From assembly GCA_036308645.1 (NCBI GenBank), contig JAXJVH010000005.1, positions 21,829-85,828 of the forward strand: a stretch of 64,000 nucleotides of DNA, given 5' to 3'. The stretch comes from RUG11462 sp036308645. GTDB taxonomy: Bacteria > Bacillota > Clostridia > Oscillospirales > Acutalibacteraceae. Made by a program: the position numbers and the translations under genes. Under the pieces are notes generated by a model. The model was given only the letters and a program-made list of their open reading frames with translations. It did not search any database and was not told the origin of the DNA. Of the stretch, positions 8,206-17,330 are shown piece after piece (position 1 is the first letter of the stretch; every line of letters begins with the position of its first letter).

Positions 8206-8985
8206 TTACACTGTCAGGTTAATCAATTCGACATTTAAGCATTTACCTGTGTTTTCGTCTACCTCAAAAACGGCGCCGTTTATTAAACATTCGCCCTCGG
8301 CATTTTCAAATCTTAAAGGTAAATGTGTTTTTTGTTTTGCAATTGCAAGTTCGGGCTTAATACCAAGCACCGAATGTTTAGGACCGCACATGCCAAGGTC
8401 GGTTATATAACCCGTACCGCCTTCAAAAATCTGCAAATCATTCGTCTGCGTATGCGTATGCGTTCCGAAAAGTGCAGAAACCCTGCCGTCGGCATAATAA
8501 CCCATCGCCTTTTTTTCGGAGGTTGCCTCTGCGTGAAAATCCACAAAAATTATTTTACAGTTTTCCGCTTTTGCCTTATCAATCATTTTATCAAGCGTAA
8601 AAAACGGATTATCAAGCGCCTCCATATAAACCACGCCCATTATATTTATAACGGCTATTTTCACTCTGCCCATATCATAAATACAAATGCCTTTCCCCGG
8701 TGCGGTATCGGGAAAATTTGCGGGGCGGATAACATACTCGTTTTCATCAAGATACTGATAAAATTCGGGTCTGCGATAAACGTGATTACCCGTAGTAATA
8801 ACGTCTGCGCCGACTGCAAAAAGTCGCTCGGCGCTTTTTGCGTGTATGCCGTTTCCGTCTGCTGAATTTTCGCCGTTGACAATGCAAAAATCAATATTTT
8901 TATCATTCTTTAACTTCGGCAAAGTCTTTTCAACCGCAGATACGCCGAATCCGCTTACAACGTCGCCGAGAACAAGTATTTTCAT
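8206..8985 (-). CDS. ymdB: YmdB-type metallophosphoesterase (TIGR00282 family)
   Basis: YmdB is a dinuclear metal phosphodiesterase; the Bacillus protein hydrolyses 2',3'- and 3',5'-cyclic nucleotides and affects biofilm and motility decisions. The 259-residue protein keeps the metal ligands in order: GDVVSGFG (residues 7-14), NGENSADGNG (about 38-47), GNHVYRR (about 67-73), DFHAEATSEK (about 149-158) and GTHTHTQTND (about 173-182). In Bacillus ymdB lies directly behind rny. Here an XRE regulator gene and a dispersed repeat sit between the two, and ymdB has its own promoter at 9013-9041. Confidence 0.95.
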   Translation of the reverse strand: MKILVLGDVVSGFGVSAVEKTLPKLKNDKNIDFCIVNGENSADGNGIHAKSAERLFAVGADVITTGNHVYRRPEFYQYLDENEYVIRPANFPDTAPGKGICIYDMGRVKIAVINIMGVVYMEALDNPFFTLDKMIDKAKAENCKIIFVDFHAEATSEKKAMGYYADGRVSALFGTHTHTQTNDLQIFEGGTGYITDLGMCGPKHSVLGIKPELAIAKQKTHLPLRFENAEGECLINGAVFEVDENTGKCLNVELINLTV

Positions 8986-9012
8986 AATCCACCTCTTAAA
9001 CAGTATAAAATT

Positions 9013-9041
9013 ATTATACCACCATTAAACGTAATTTTCAA
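9013..9041 (-). promoter_or_regulatory. Sigma-A promoter of ymdB
   Basis: Minus strand TTGAAA, 17-base spacer, TATAAT, 28 bases before the ymdB start. Confidence 0.75.
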
Positions 9042-9072
9042 CACACGCTTAAATTTAAAGACTGAATTTAGT

Positions 9073-9837
9073 TTATCTCTTCTTATAAATTACAAGTTCG
9101 GGATTTTTGCCGTTTCCCTCATAGGTGCAGACAAGCAAGAATTCCATATTTGCGGCAATGCCGAAACAACGGTCGCCGCCAAATTCACATTCTAATTGAT
9201 TTCCGAGATAGGTTGCATTGTCATCAAGGAATTTTACCGTTTGTCCGTTTGGTAGGCGGTATTCAAGGTTGATGTATCCGCCCACAAGCGCATTAAGTTT
9301 TTCAACCTTCGGCATTCCTTCGATATGTAACTCATTAAACTCATTGATGAGTTGTTGCTTGAACTGTTCAAACTTTTCTGCGCCGCCGAGGTATTTATAC
9401 TTTTTCCAATAATCGAGTTTAGGTAGCATATCCTTCATATACTCACGCGCTCGGTCGGAGGAAAAATGTTCGCTTACCATATTTTTCACGCAGACCTCAA
9501 TTAAATCGTCCATATTATGATACATATACTCACCGTCAGCATAGCACCATTTACAGTATTCTTCGTTGAAAAAGCCGTCTGTTTCACGACTTATATTAGA
9601 ATCCTCAAGCGGCATACCGCAACATTGGCAAATCAGTCGTCTTGGCGAGCCAAGAAGTGTGTTAATCGAAACATCAAATAATTTTGATAACAGTTTTAAA
9701 GTTTCGGTATTCGGCGTAGTTTCGCCGTTTTCCCAACGAGAAACAGCCTGACGGGTTACAAATACTTTTTCCGCAAGTTCATCCTGTGACATACCTTTTC
9801 CGGTTCTAAGTTCAAGAATAATATCTTTTGTATCCAT
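9073..9837 (-). CDS. XRE-family regulator with zinc-ribbon and C-terminal sensor-like domain
   Basis: The 254-residue protein starts with a helix-turn-helix of the Cro/C1 type (residues 7-60; MSQDELAEKVFVTRQAVSRWENG). Next is a zinc-ribbon region CQCCGMPLEDSN with CKWCYADGEYMYH (about 69-105), like the putative zinc-ribbon domain found in many Clostridial transcription factors. The C-terminal 100 residues (from about 150) form a separate domain I cannot name, with GGDRCFGIAAN. It may sense a ligand or metal; this is inference. It stands alone between ymdB and rny and is followed on the upstream side by a dispersed repeat, suggesting it was inserted there. A TATAAT box lies at 9858-9863 on the minus strand. 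Confidence 0.85.
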   Translation of the reverse strand: MDTKDIILELRTGKGMSQDELAEKVFVTRQAVSRWENGETTPNTETLKLLSKLFDVSINTLLGSPRRLICQCCGMPLEDSNISRETDGFFNEEYCKWCYADGEYMYHNMDDLIEVCVKNMVSEHFSSDRAREYMKDMLPKLDYWKKYKYLGGAEKFEQFKQQLINEFNELHIEGMPKVEKLNALVGGYINLEYRLPNGQTVKFLDDNATYLGNQLECEFGGDRCFGIAANMEFLLVCTYEGNGKNPELVIYKKR

Positions 9838-9926
9838 ATAATTATCACCTCATACCTATTATACTACGTTCATTATAGTTTGAAAAGCAACTTGCCGTTG
9901 CTACTTGTTTTAAAATAAACAAAAAG

Positions 9927-10010
9927 GGTTCCATTCCTAATATTTGGGTTTCAATACTTATCGCCCCCCTCGTCAGAGGGAGCCAATCTACACCCCAACT
10001 TTTGCAAAAA
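9927..10010. repeat. Dispersed intergenic repeat, short copy
   Basis: About 84 bases from GGTTCCATTCCTAATATT to TTTTGCAAAA. A second, longer copy is at 17331-17526: the left 40 and right 55 bases match nearly base for base, and this copy lacks the inner 110 bases. Both copies lie immediately downstream of a Rho-independent terminator when read on the minus strand. Likely a REP/MITE-like element; no protein is encoded. Confidence 0.8.
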
Positions 10011-10018
10011 ACGAAAAA

Positions 10019-10043
10019 AGGAACTGCCATCAAGACAGTTCCT
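10019..10043 (-). terminator. Rho-independent terminator of rny
   Basis: Stem AGGAACTG / CAGTTCCT with a 9-base loop, followed on the minus strand by a T-rich tract; it is 7 bases past the rny stop. Confidence 0.9.
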
Positions 10044-10049
10044 AAATTT

Positions 10050-11600
10050 TTATTTTGCGTAATCCGCTACTCTGTTTTCTCTGATTACATTTACTTTTAT
10101 CTGACCGGGATAATCAAGTTGGTCCTCAATCTGCTTTGCAACATCATGAGCAAGCAACACCATTTTATCATCGTCGATAATGTTTGGTTTAACAACAATT
10201 CTGACTTCTCTGCCGGCTTGAATTGCAAACGAACGCTCAACACCGTTGAAAGAATTAGCAATTTCTTCAAGTCTTTCGAGTCGCTTAATGTAATTTTCAA
10301 GGTTTTCACGTCGTGCGCCGGGGCGTGAAGCGGAAATTGCGTCAGCCGCCTGAACTATACAAGCGATAACAGTTTTAGCCTCAACGTCGCCATGGTGAGC
10401 GTGAATTGCATGAACAACCGCTTCGCTCTCTTTATACTTTTTAGCCACATCAACTCCAAGCTGAATATGCGAGCCTTCCATTTCATGGTCAAGCGCCTTG
10501 CCTATATCATGCAATAAACCTGCTCTTTTAGCAAGTGTAACATCTTCGCCCATTTCTGCAGCGATTAATCCGGCAATATACGAAACCTCCAACGAATGTT
10601 TAAGAACATTCTGACCGAAAGAAGTTCTGTAATGTAGCTTACCGAGAAGTCTTACCAACTCATGATTAATTCCGCGAATACCTGCGTCAAGAACTGCACG
10701 CTCACCCTCGGATTTAATAATGCTTTCAACCTCTCGTTTTGCCTTTTCGTACATTTCCTCAATCTTTGTAGGATGAATACGGCCGTCGGCAATAAGTTTT
10801 TCAAGCGTTGTTTTTGCAATTTCACGTCTGATCGGATCAAAACAGGAAACGGTAATTGCTTCGGGCGTGTCGTCTATAATCAAGTCAACGCCTGTAAGAG
10901 TTTCGAGAGCGGTAATGTTTCTGCCCTCACGACCGATAATACGGCCTTTCATTTCGTCGTTAGGAAGTGCAACAACCGATACGGTAGTTTCGCTGGTATG
11001 GTCAGCCGCACAACGCTGAATACTGAGCGCAATAATATTTCTTGCGATAGATTCAGCCTCATCTTTTGTTCTCTGCTCGTAATCTTTGATAAGAACAGCC
11101 TTATCATGAACGAGTTCTTCTTCAACACTTTTTAAAAGTTCGGTTTTAGCCTCTTCAACAGTATAACCCGAGATTTTTTTGAGCATATCTCTTTGAGCGG
11201 TTTTAAGTTCCTCAAGCTCAACGGTTTTCTCTTCGACTACTTTTAATTTTTCGGCTAATTTTTCTTCTTTTTTCTCATGATTTTCTTGTTTTTTGTCTAA
11301 AGACTCTTCTCTTTGCTGGAGTCTTCTTTCCTGACGCTGAATTTCACTTCTGCGCTCTTTAATTTCCTTATCGGCTTCAGTACGCAGTTGATGAATTTCA
11401 TCTTTTGCTTCAAGAATAGTTTCTTTTTTCTTTGCCTCCGCATTTCTCATTGCTTCGGATAAAATTCTGTTAGCCTCCGCCTCGGCAGAACCGATTTCCG
11501 CTTCGGCTTTTTTCTTTCTGTGGGCAGAGCCCAATACAAAACAAATTATTCCGACAACAATACATACAGCGGCTGCAATGGTATAAAACAACCAGTCCAT
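10050..11600 (-). CDS. rny: Ribonuclease Y
   Basis: RNase Y is the membrane-anchored endonuclease that starts mRNA decay in Firmicutes. The 516-residue protein has an N-terminal transmembrane helix (about residues 4-24), a long charged coiled coil (about 30-190), a KH domain (GRIIGREGRNITALETLTGVD, about 214-234) and an HD domain with the metal motif HDIGKALDHE (about 365-374). C-terminal PGARRENLENYIKRL and VRVIVKP-type signatures are present. Length and order are standard. Ribosome site AGGAGG. It is transcribed alone from the promoter at 11726-11754. Confidence 0.97.
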   Translation of the reverse strand: MDWLFYTIAAAVCIVVGIICFVLGSAHRKKKAEAEIGSAEAEANRILSEAMRNAEAKKKETILEAKDEIHQLRTEADKEIKERRSEIQRQERRLQQREESLDKKQENHEKKEEKLAEKLKVVEEKTVELEELKTAQRDMLKKISGYTVEEAKTELLKSVEEELVHDKAVLIKDYEQRTKDEAESIARNIIALSIQRCAADHTSETTVSVVALPNDEMKGRIIGREGRNITALETLTGVDLIIDDTPEAITVSCFDPIRREIAKTTLEKLIADGRIHPTKIEEMYEKAKREVESIIKSEGERAVLDAGIRGINHELVRLLGKLHYRTSFGQNVLKHSLEVSYIAGLIAAEMGEDVTLAKRAGLLHDIGKALDHEMEGSHIQLGVDVAKKYKESEAVVHAIHAHHGDVEAKTVIACIVQAADAISASRPGARRENLENYIKRLERLEEIANSFNGVERSFAIQAGREVRIVVKPNIIDDDKMVLLAHDVAKQIEDQLDYPGQIKVNVIRENRVADYAK

Positions 11601-11725
11601 CTGCAGACCTCCTTATATATTAACCGCTGTTAATTTAACAGGCCGCGTGTTCGCCCGAATGTAAGAGAATAATTATTAAAAACATAAAATACAAACTTAT
11701 GTATAAACTACTCCACATTACTATA

Positions 11726-11754
11726 ATAATACCACTATATTTTGTATATGTCAA
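11726..11754 (-). promoter_or_regulatory. Sigma-A promoter of rny
   Basis: Minus strand TTGACA, 17-base spacer, TATTAT. The mRNA leader before rny would be about 120 bases. Confidence 0.75.
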
Positions 11755-12012
11755 CGATTTTATTTTGTAAAACCTAATTATTTTTTACATATTATCAAAT
11801 TAAATGGTTGATTTTGTATATGGCGTAAACAGAAAAACAAGTAATTATATTTTCGGGAACTTACGTAAATCTAATTTTGATGATTTCAACTTAAACAATT
11901 TATATTATTTCTCATGTTTGGATTACTCCAACTGTAGAAATTTAGCTGTAATTAATCAAAACTTAAGATTTTTCCAACCCCACCACTATGGCGGGGTTTT
12001 CGTTATACAAAA
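11755..12012. other. Intergenic region with an orphan plus-strand terminator-like hairpin
   Basis: AT-rich DNA with no convincing gene. At 11976-11998 there is a hairpin (AACCCC-A-CC / GG-C-GGGGTT) followed by T's on the plus strand, which would end a rightward transcript, yet no rightward gene is seen upstream. A 79-codon open frame at 11804-12043 runs through both hairpins and is not believable as a gene. This may be the remains of a deleted gene or a small untranslated RNA. Confidence 0.5.
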
Positions 12013-12041
12013 AGACGCCTTGCTTAATAAGCAAGACGTCT
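12013..12041 (-). terminator. Rho-independent terminator of the Cys/His-repeat gene
   Basis: Stem AGACGTCTTGCTTA-like arms (one mismatch) with T's on the minus strand, 36 bases after the stop at 12077. Confidence 0.85.
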
Positions 12042-12076
12042 AATTATAGATATTAAACTTATTCAGTTAAAATAAA

Positions 12077-15000
12077 TTATTTTACTTTAACTGATTTTGC
12101 TGAACTCCAACTACTGTAAGCAACCTTATAACCCGATTTAACAAAAGCTCTGATTTTTATAACACATTTTTTGCCTTTTTTAAGGTTTTTGATTGTTTTT
12201 GTAACCGAATTCTTAGACTTAAAATTCTTATAATATTTTCTGTTGCCTATTTTATAGCAAATTTGGAACCCTGTAGCCCCGCTTACCTTATAGTACTTAA
12301 CTTTAAACAGGCGTTTTCCGGCAACAACTTTTATTTTAGGAATGCTAAGCTTTAATTTTGGAATTAATACGCCCTTTTTTAACATCACATTACAAATTGC
12401 ACAGCGCGTATCCCCTTTACATCCGTATTCAAAATAAGTTGCATTTAATTTATTTACTATTATAGTCTTGTGTCCGGTTGGCGGAATCTGTTTTTGAGCA
12501 AGAATAACCTTTCCGCAAACAGCACACTTTTTACCATCCGTAAGCCCTGAATTGCTACAAACCGGAGCTCTGCCTTTGATTATCTCGGGAGTATGACTGA
12601 GTTTAGCAACATAAACAGTTTCATTTTTTTTACATACAGAACACTGTCGTGTTTTTATTCCCTCGGTTTTACATGTTTGCTCGACCAAAAACGACCAATT
12701 ACAAAAATCATGACCTTTTGCCTTAATAACCGTTTGCTCAATAATTATTTGGTTGCAAGCAGAACAGTGTGAACCCTCGGTTAAACCGTCGGTTGTGCAT
12801 GTAGCCTCAACCGCCTCAAGCACAATTACTTTATGCCCAATCGGGGCAACTGTTTTATTATATGAGTTATTACAATTTTTGCAGATGAATTTTTCAGTAC
12901 CCGGCTCTGTACAAGTAGGAATTACTGTATAACCTACAGAAACATATTTATGACTAAGCTCAGCGATAATCTCGCTTTTAACAGTATTACAACGCGAACA
13001 GTTGTATTGAATACTGCCTTTTATTTCACAAGAAGCATCTGTTTTACTTGTAATTTTCCAATCGTGACCGAGTGCTGGGATTGACTCAGTATAATTTTGA
13101 CCGCATCCGCATGTAAAAGTTTTGATACCTGTATTAAGGCAGGTAGGATCTGTTGTTGTTTTTTCTATATAAACATGCTCACCTGTTGCTTTTATAACTT
13201 CTGTTTCGGTAAGATCACAAGTAGCACATTTTCGCACAATTTTTCCATCATATTTACAAGTTGCCTTGAACTTTTCAATTATAACAGTAAACTTATGTGA
13301 GGTTTTTGCGGTAAAGTCTCCAATATAACTATCTGTACAACCTGGATTTGTACATGTGTATGTTGTGTAACCGTCCTTTGTGCATGTAGCTTCTACTACT
13401 TTAACATCACCGTATTTATGTCCGATTGCAGGAATTACTTCTGTGTAGGTTGTTGCTTCACCTTCACAGGTTGAGCAGGTGTAAGTCATTACACCGTCTT
13501 CTGTACATGTTGCTGCTTTTGTTACTTTGTTGCTAAATACATGATTTCCTGTTGCAGGAATCTGTGTTGTTACTTTATAATCGCAGTTTGCACATTTCTC
13601 TGTTACAAAACCGTCTTTGTTGCAAGTAGCATCTTTTGAAGCAGCTACTGAAAGTACATGGGGAACCATATCGGTAATATCTGTCATATAACTATCTGTA
13701 CAATCTGGATTGGTACATGAATGAAGTGTATAACCTTTTTCTGTACATGTAGCAGGTACAATTTTGATATGTCCATAATTGTGTCCTAAAGCAGCTTCAT
13801 ATGAACAATACTCTTTCGGGCAATTTACACAAGTAAATGTGCGAACACCCTGTTTATCGCAAGTTGGAGCAACATAGTTTGTTTCTGTAAACTGATGACC
13901 CTTTGCAGGCGTTGTAGTCTTATTGTAAGTAGCATCACAGTTCTTACATGTGTAAATATCATAGCCTTCTTTATCGCATGTAGCAGAAATAGTACCTGTT
14001 ATAGCATATTCATGACCTTTTGCAGGTGTTGTTACCTTAGTATATTCATCTTCGCATGCTTTACATGTATAAACTTCATAACCTTCAGTTGTACATGTTG
14101 CAGAAACTCTATCTGTTACTACATAATTATGAGGAATCTTAGCTGTTACATATTCTTTGTATTCAGTTCCACAGACATCACAAGTATAGAAATTATAACC
14201 TTCTTCGGTACATGTTGAAGCAACATACTCAACGAATGTGTATGTATGACCGATTGCAGGTATTTTTTCTGTATATGTATGTGAATGATCATTCAAACAC
14301 ATATAACATCTTACGCCTTCTTCGGTACATGTAGGAGCTTTACAGCTATCATCATCTAAAAGATGCCAATCATGACCAAATGCAGTATTAGAATTTATAA
14401 CTTTAACTATTTCATTTTCAGCAGTTTCAGCGTCAGGATCAGGACAACCTTCACGAGTACATGTCAATGTCCAGTAACCATCCATTTCGCAAGTAGCCTT
14501 AGTATAAGTTACTTCATATTTATGGCCTGTATGTGCTATTCTTTTTAAAACATCAAAGTTTGTTGGTGTGCCATCGTATGCTTTACCGGTACTGCTATTT
14601 GCAAAAGTTACCATGAACACATCTTCTTCGCCTGATGCAACTCTTCTGAAATCTGCTTTATCATAACCATCGGGCTCTTTAAATTCGATGCTGTAATCTC
14701 TTGCTTCGTCTTCTGTTTCAATAAGTTCATGGCATCTTGTACAAACACCACTGAATTTATTTCCGCTCACACAAGTAGCAGGAATTGTTACGGCACTATC
14801 ATCAAAATTATGACCTAAAGCTTTAATAGGGCTGATATATACATTTCCGCACTTTTCACAAGTATATACATCATATCCTGCTTCTGTACATGTAGGATCT
14901 TTATGATCGGTAATATCATACGCATGACCCTCTGCCGGAATATCTCTGCTATAAAGTACTTTACCGCAAAGAGTACATTTTCTAACTTCTTCACCTATAT

Positions 15001-16267
15001 TCACACAATTAGGTGGTGTTTCAACTTCCCATACACCAGGAATATGCTCAAGTGCAGGGATTACTTTTTCGTCTGGCTCTGCGCAACGCAAACAGGTTCT
15101 AACATCTTTACCCTCAATTTCACATTTAGGCTCTGTTCTTACCCAACTGCTCCAGTCATGACCAAGAGCCTCAACGATATCAACTTTTCTTTCGACACCG
15201 CAAACTGAGCAAACTTCTAATTTGTAACCTTCTTCTGTACAAGTCGGTTGTTTGATTTCTTTTTGTTCAAATTTGTGACCCGTAGCCTTGATTACCCTAA
15301 GAACATGTTTACCGCAGTTTACACAATCGCCTTCCATAAGGCCGTCTTTATCACAAGTTACTTCTTTGGTAACAACTTCATTAGTTAAAACATGGTCAGG
15401 TGCGTCCTCTTCTACTCTATAACTATTTGCACATAATTTACAAACATATACAGTTACAGTTTTAGTACCGAGTCCGCAGTCACCATCCTGGTGAAAAGAT
15501 ACTTCATATTGATGCTCTAATGCCGGAATTTCTGCATAGTCTATAAGACCACAGCTATTACATCTGCGCTTTTTCTCGCCTTTAACGCCGCATTTTGCAT
15601 CATTAATTACTGTCCAATCGCTCCAGTCGTGAGGAATTTTATTAAGAGTTTCAGTTTTGGTTTCTTTTGCTCCGCAACGATTACAAGTTTTAGTAATCGT
15701 TCTTGTTCCTTCACTTTCACAAGTTGCAGGTGTTTCATCTACAACTGTATCCCAATCGTGACCAAGGGCACCAACTGTTTTAGTATTATTGCAAGGAATG
15801 CTTACTAATTTAGCCTGATATACGCCGTGTGTATAAGTTTTCTCAAGCTCATAATTTACATTAATACATTTTAAAGTTGCACCCTCTGTACAGGTTGGCT
15901 CTATACCGTCAACATACTCATGATTATGTCCGGTTGCAGGAATAGGTTCCAAATCAGTTGCACTAATAATCACACCATCTTTAACCAGTTCTCCGCATTC
16001 AAGACAAAAACCTGTGTTTTCGGTTTTATCCAAAATCCAACCAGTAGTTTCGCATCCGGCAGGTAGCATCGCGTCTACAAATGCAGGATTGCCTGCCTGA
16101 TACTCATCTCTTGAATGAGAATCTTCTCTCCAAAACTCATCCGGGAGATTATCAACAGTTGCCTGTGTCAATATATGATCGCAAGTGTTTTCAGCAGATA
16201 CTGCCATAGGAATAACAGAAACAACCATCATAACTGACAACAAAAATGTAATAAGTTTCTTTACCAT
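12077..16267 (-). CDS. Giant secreted protein of about 26 Cys/His repeats with C-terminal Fn3-like domain
   Basis: The 1396-residue product has a signal peptide (MVKKLITFLLSVMMVVSVIPMAVSAEN). From about residue 165 to 1280 it is built of some 26 tandem units of 37-50 residues. Each follows the pattern hydrophobic-x6-8-(A/P)TCTxxG-x4-(Y)TCxxC-x8-14-(A)xGH: one Cys, a CxxC pair and a closing His. Units 12-14 are the most alike and the outer ones more divergent. One unit (about residue 400-490) carries a 40-residue insert. A 27th unit has lost its first Cys. The last 90 residues look like a fibronectin-type III fold (GATGFQICYKIGN, SGYKVAYSSWSS). Similar GH-ended repeats occur in surface proteins of Ruminococcus-like bacteria; function is unknown. 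The four Cys/His per unit could bind metal or form disulfides. Own promoter and terminator, so monocistronic. Confidence 0.88.
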   Translation of the reverse strand: MVKKLITFLLSVMMVVSVIPMAVSAENTCDHILTQATVDNLPDEFWREDSHSRDEYQAGNPAFVDAMLPAGCETTGWILDKTENTGFCLECGELVKDGVIISATDLEPIPATGHNHEYVDGIEPTCTEGATLKCINVNYELEKTYTHGVYQAKLVSIPCNNTKTVGALGHDWDTVVDETPATCESEGTRTITKTCNRCGAKETKTETLNKIPHDWSDWTVINDAKCGVKGEKKRRCNSCGLIDYAEIPALEHQYEVSFHQDGDCGLGTKTVTVYVCKLCANSYRVEEDAPDHVLTNEVVTKEVTCDKDGLMEGDCVNCGKHVLRVIKATGHKFEQKEIKQPTCTEEGYKLEVCSVCGVERKVDIVEALGHDWSSWVRTEPKCEIEGKDVRTCLRCAEPDEKVIPALEHIPGVWEVETPPNCVNIGEEVRKCTLCGKVLYSRDIPAEGHAYDITDHKDPTCTEAGYDVYTCEKCGNVYISPIKALGHNFDDSAVTIPATCVSGNKFSGVCTRCHELIETEDEARDYSIEFKEPDGYDKADFRRVASGEEDVFMVTFANSSTGKAYDGTPTNFDVLKRIAHTGHKYEVTYTKATCEMDGYWTLTCTREGCPDPDAETAENEIVKVINSNTAFGHDWHLLDDDSCKAPTCTEEGVRCYMCLNDHSHTYTEKIPAIGHTYTFVEYVASTCTEEGYNFYTCDVCGTEYKEYVTAKIPHNYVVTDRVSATCTTEGYEVYTCKACEDEYTKVTTPAKGHEYAITGTISATCDKEGYDIYTCKNCDATYNKTTTPAKGHQFTETNYVAPTCDKQGVRTFTCVNCPKEYCSYEAALGHNYGHIKIVPATCTEKGYTLHSCTNPDCTDSYMTDITDMVPHVLSVAASKDATCNKDGFVTEKCANCDYKVTTQIPATGNHVFSNKVTKAATCTEDGVMTYTCSTCEGEATTYTEVIPAIGHKYGDVKVVEATCTKDGYTTYTCTNPGCTDSYIGDFTAKTSHKFTVIIEKFKATCKYDGKIVRKCATCDLTETEVIKATGEHVYIEKTTTDPTCLNTGIKTFTCGCGQNYTESIPALGHDWKITSKTDASCEIKGSIQYNCSRCNTVKSEIIAELSHKYVSVGYTVIPTCTEPGTEKFICKNCNNSYNKTVAPIGHKVIVLEAVEATCTTDGLTEGSHCSACNQIIIEQTVIKAKGHDFCNWSFLVEQTCKTEGIKTRQCSVCKKNETVYVAKLSHTPEIIKGRAPVCSNSGLTDGKKCAVCGKVILAQKQIPPTGHKTIIVNKLNATYFEYGCKGDTRCAICNVMLKKGVLIPKLKLSIPKIKVVAGKRLFKVKYYKVSGATGFQICYKIGNRKYYKNFKSKNSVTKTIKNLKKGKKCVIKIRAFVKSGYKVAYSSWSSAKSVKVK

Positions 16268-16327
16268 AATATTTTTTCCTCCTAAATTTTATATTTTTTA
16301 TTGGTAAGATTTATTCATCTCGTTTGC

Positions 16328-16356
16328 ATTATATACTTCTTTTTGTGGTTTGTCAA
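16328..16356 (-). promoter_or_regulatory. Consensus sigma-A promoter of the Cys/His-repeat gene
   Basis: Minus strand TTGACA, 17-base spacer, TATAAT, about 60 bases before the start codon. Confidence 0.85.
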
Positions 16357-16420
16357 CCCTTTTTGTGTATTTTTTTATTTTTTTTTAATTATTGTGCTAT
16401 GATATAATTAATAATAGTTA

Positions 16421-16450
16421 TTGCTTATTTTAATGAATATTTGATATAAT
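16421..16450 (+). promoter_or_regulatory. Probable sigma-A promoter of the small XRE regulator
   Basis: TTGCTT, 18 bases, TATAAT. Another TATAAT at 16403-16408 lacks a good -35. The region is divergent from the repeat-protein promoter. Confidence 0.6.
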
Positions 16451-16493
16451 AAAATCGGTAGTTATTATTAAGTATTATAAGGAGGGCTTTTTA

Positions 16494-16814
16494 GTGGCAT
16501 TAGGTTGTATTTTAAGGGATTTATTAGATAATCATAATATTTCGCAGAAGAAAATGGCCGAGGATTTGAATATTTCCCCGTCGACTTTAGGTAACTATAT
16601 AAGGTGCATCAGAGAGCCTGATTTTAAGACTTTAATTCTCTTTGCAGACTATTTTAACGTAACTACCGATTTCCTTTTGGAACATGACGCATCGCCTTAT
16701 TCATCTAATCCGAAAGACGAAGAGATGTTGCTGCATTTATTTAGAAATATGGATGAAATTAACAGAAAGAACTTTTTAGACGTAGGAAAAATTTTAATGA
16801 AGAAAAGGAGTTAA
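16494..16814 (+). CDS. Small XRE-family repressor
   Basis: The 106-residue product has a Cro/C1 helix-turn-helix over residues 5-62 (NISQKKMAEDLNISPSTLGNYIR) and a short C-terminal helical region that could dimerise (DEEMLLHLFRNMDEINRKNF). The start is GTG, supported by the GGAGGG ribosome site 8 bases upstream. It sits divergent from the giant repeat gene, with about 70 bases between the two promoters, so it could regulate that gene; no operator could be identified to prove it. The stop codon lies inside the following terminator stem. Confidence 0.85.
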   Translation: MALGCILRDLLDNHNISQKKMAEDLNISPSTLGNYIRCIREPDFKTLILFADYFNVTTDFLLEHDASPYSSNPKDEEMLLHLFRNMDEINRKNFLDVGKILMKKRS

Positions 16815-16842
16815 ATTCAAACCGCGGTTTGAATTTAACTCC
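16807..16842. terminator. Bidirectional Rho-independent terminator
   Basis: Perfect 16-bp stem (GGAGTTAAATTCAAAC / GTTTGAATTTAACTCC) with loop CGCG, T6 on the plus strand and T4 on the minus strand. It separates the convergent genes at 16494-16814 and 16847-17047. Confidence 0.92.
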
Positions 16843-16846
16843 TTTT

Positions 16847-17047
16847 TTATTGATATATCTCTTTATTCATATTTTGCTTAATGGTTTCAATTCGACATTG
16901 CTCGCAAATCTCATCGTTCGCGTCATATTCATCACATTGCAACAGGCCGATAATTTCATTTGCAAGGTGTATATTTAAGACTTCTTTGCGTTTATGATTT
17001 TTCACACATTTGATAATTTCTGAATTTTTATTTACAATTTTATTCAT
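16847..17047 (-). CDS. Small hypothetical protein (66 residues)
   Basis: No family recognised. The product is hydrophilic and mixed-charge, with one CxxC pair in DEICEQCRIE (about residues 46-55). A GGTAAGGAAAA ribosome-like site lies just before the ATG at 17047, and the gene ends at a bidirectional terminator, both of which argue for a real gene. It could be a small regulator or metal-binding protein. Because it is short, a chance open frame cannot be excluded. Confidence 0.5.
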   Translation of the reverse strand: MNKIVNKNSEIIKCVKNHKRKEVLNIHLANEIIGLLQCDEYDANDEICEQCRIETIKQNMNKEIYQ

Positions 17048-17330
17048 TTTTCCTTACCTACTCAATTATTTTTTATAGTCATTATTTAACGAAAGAATAT
17101 GCAAAAAAATTTCAACCATCTCTTATATAATAATACGTGTTTAACCTTTTAAATAATGTATAAAAACATACATTCCGTTATTTTTCAAAAATTTACTATT
17201 GTTACAGTATATCACTTTATTTCCAATTTTTCAATATCTTGGGCAAAAAATAGTTAATTTCCAAAAATCATTTGTGTTATAATATATATATTAATTTATG
17301 GAACTTATGTTTTAATAATTTTAAAACATA
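17048..17330. other. AT-rich intergenic region
   Basis: About 280 very AT-rich bases between the 66-residue gene and the dispersed repeat. I see several TATAAT-like boxes but no gene or RNA structure. Confidence 0.5.

Noticed and set aside
8323..8865. 180-codon plus-strand open frame
   Set aside because: Antisense to the well-supported ymdB gene.
11804..12043. 79-codon plus-strand open frame
   Set aside because: It runs through two terminator hairpins, has no ribosome site and no protein-like pattern.
13895..14218. Plus-strand open frames inside the repeat gene
   Set aside because: Antisense shadows of the repetitive Cys/His units.
12077..16267. CRISPR-like array because of regular spacing
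   Set aside because: The periodicity is in protein repeats of variable length within one open frame; DNA units are not identical.
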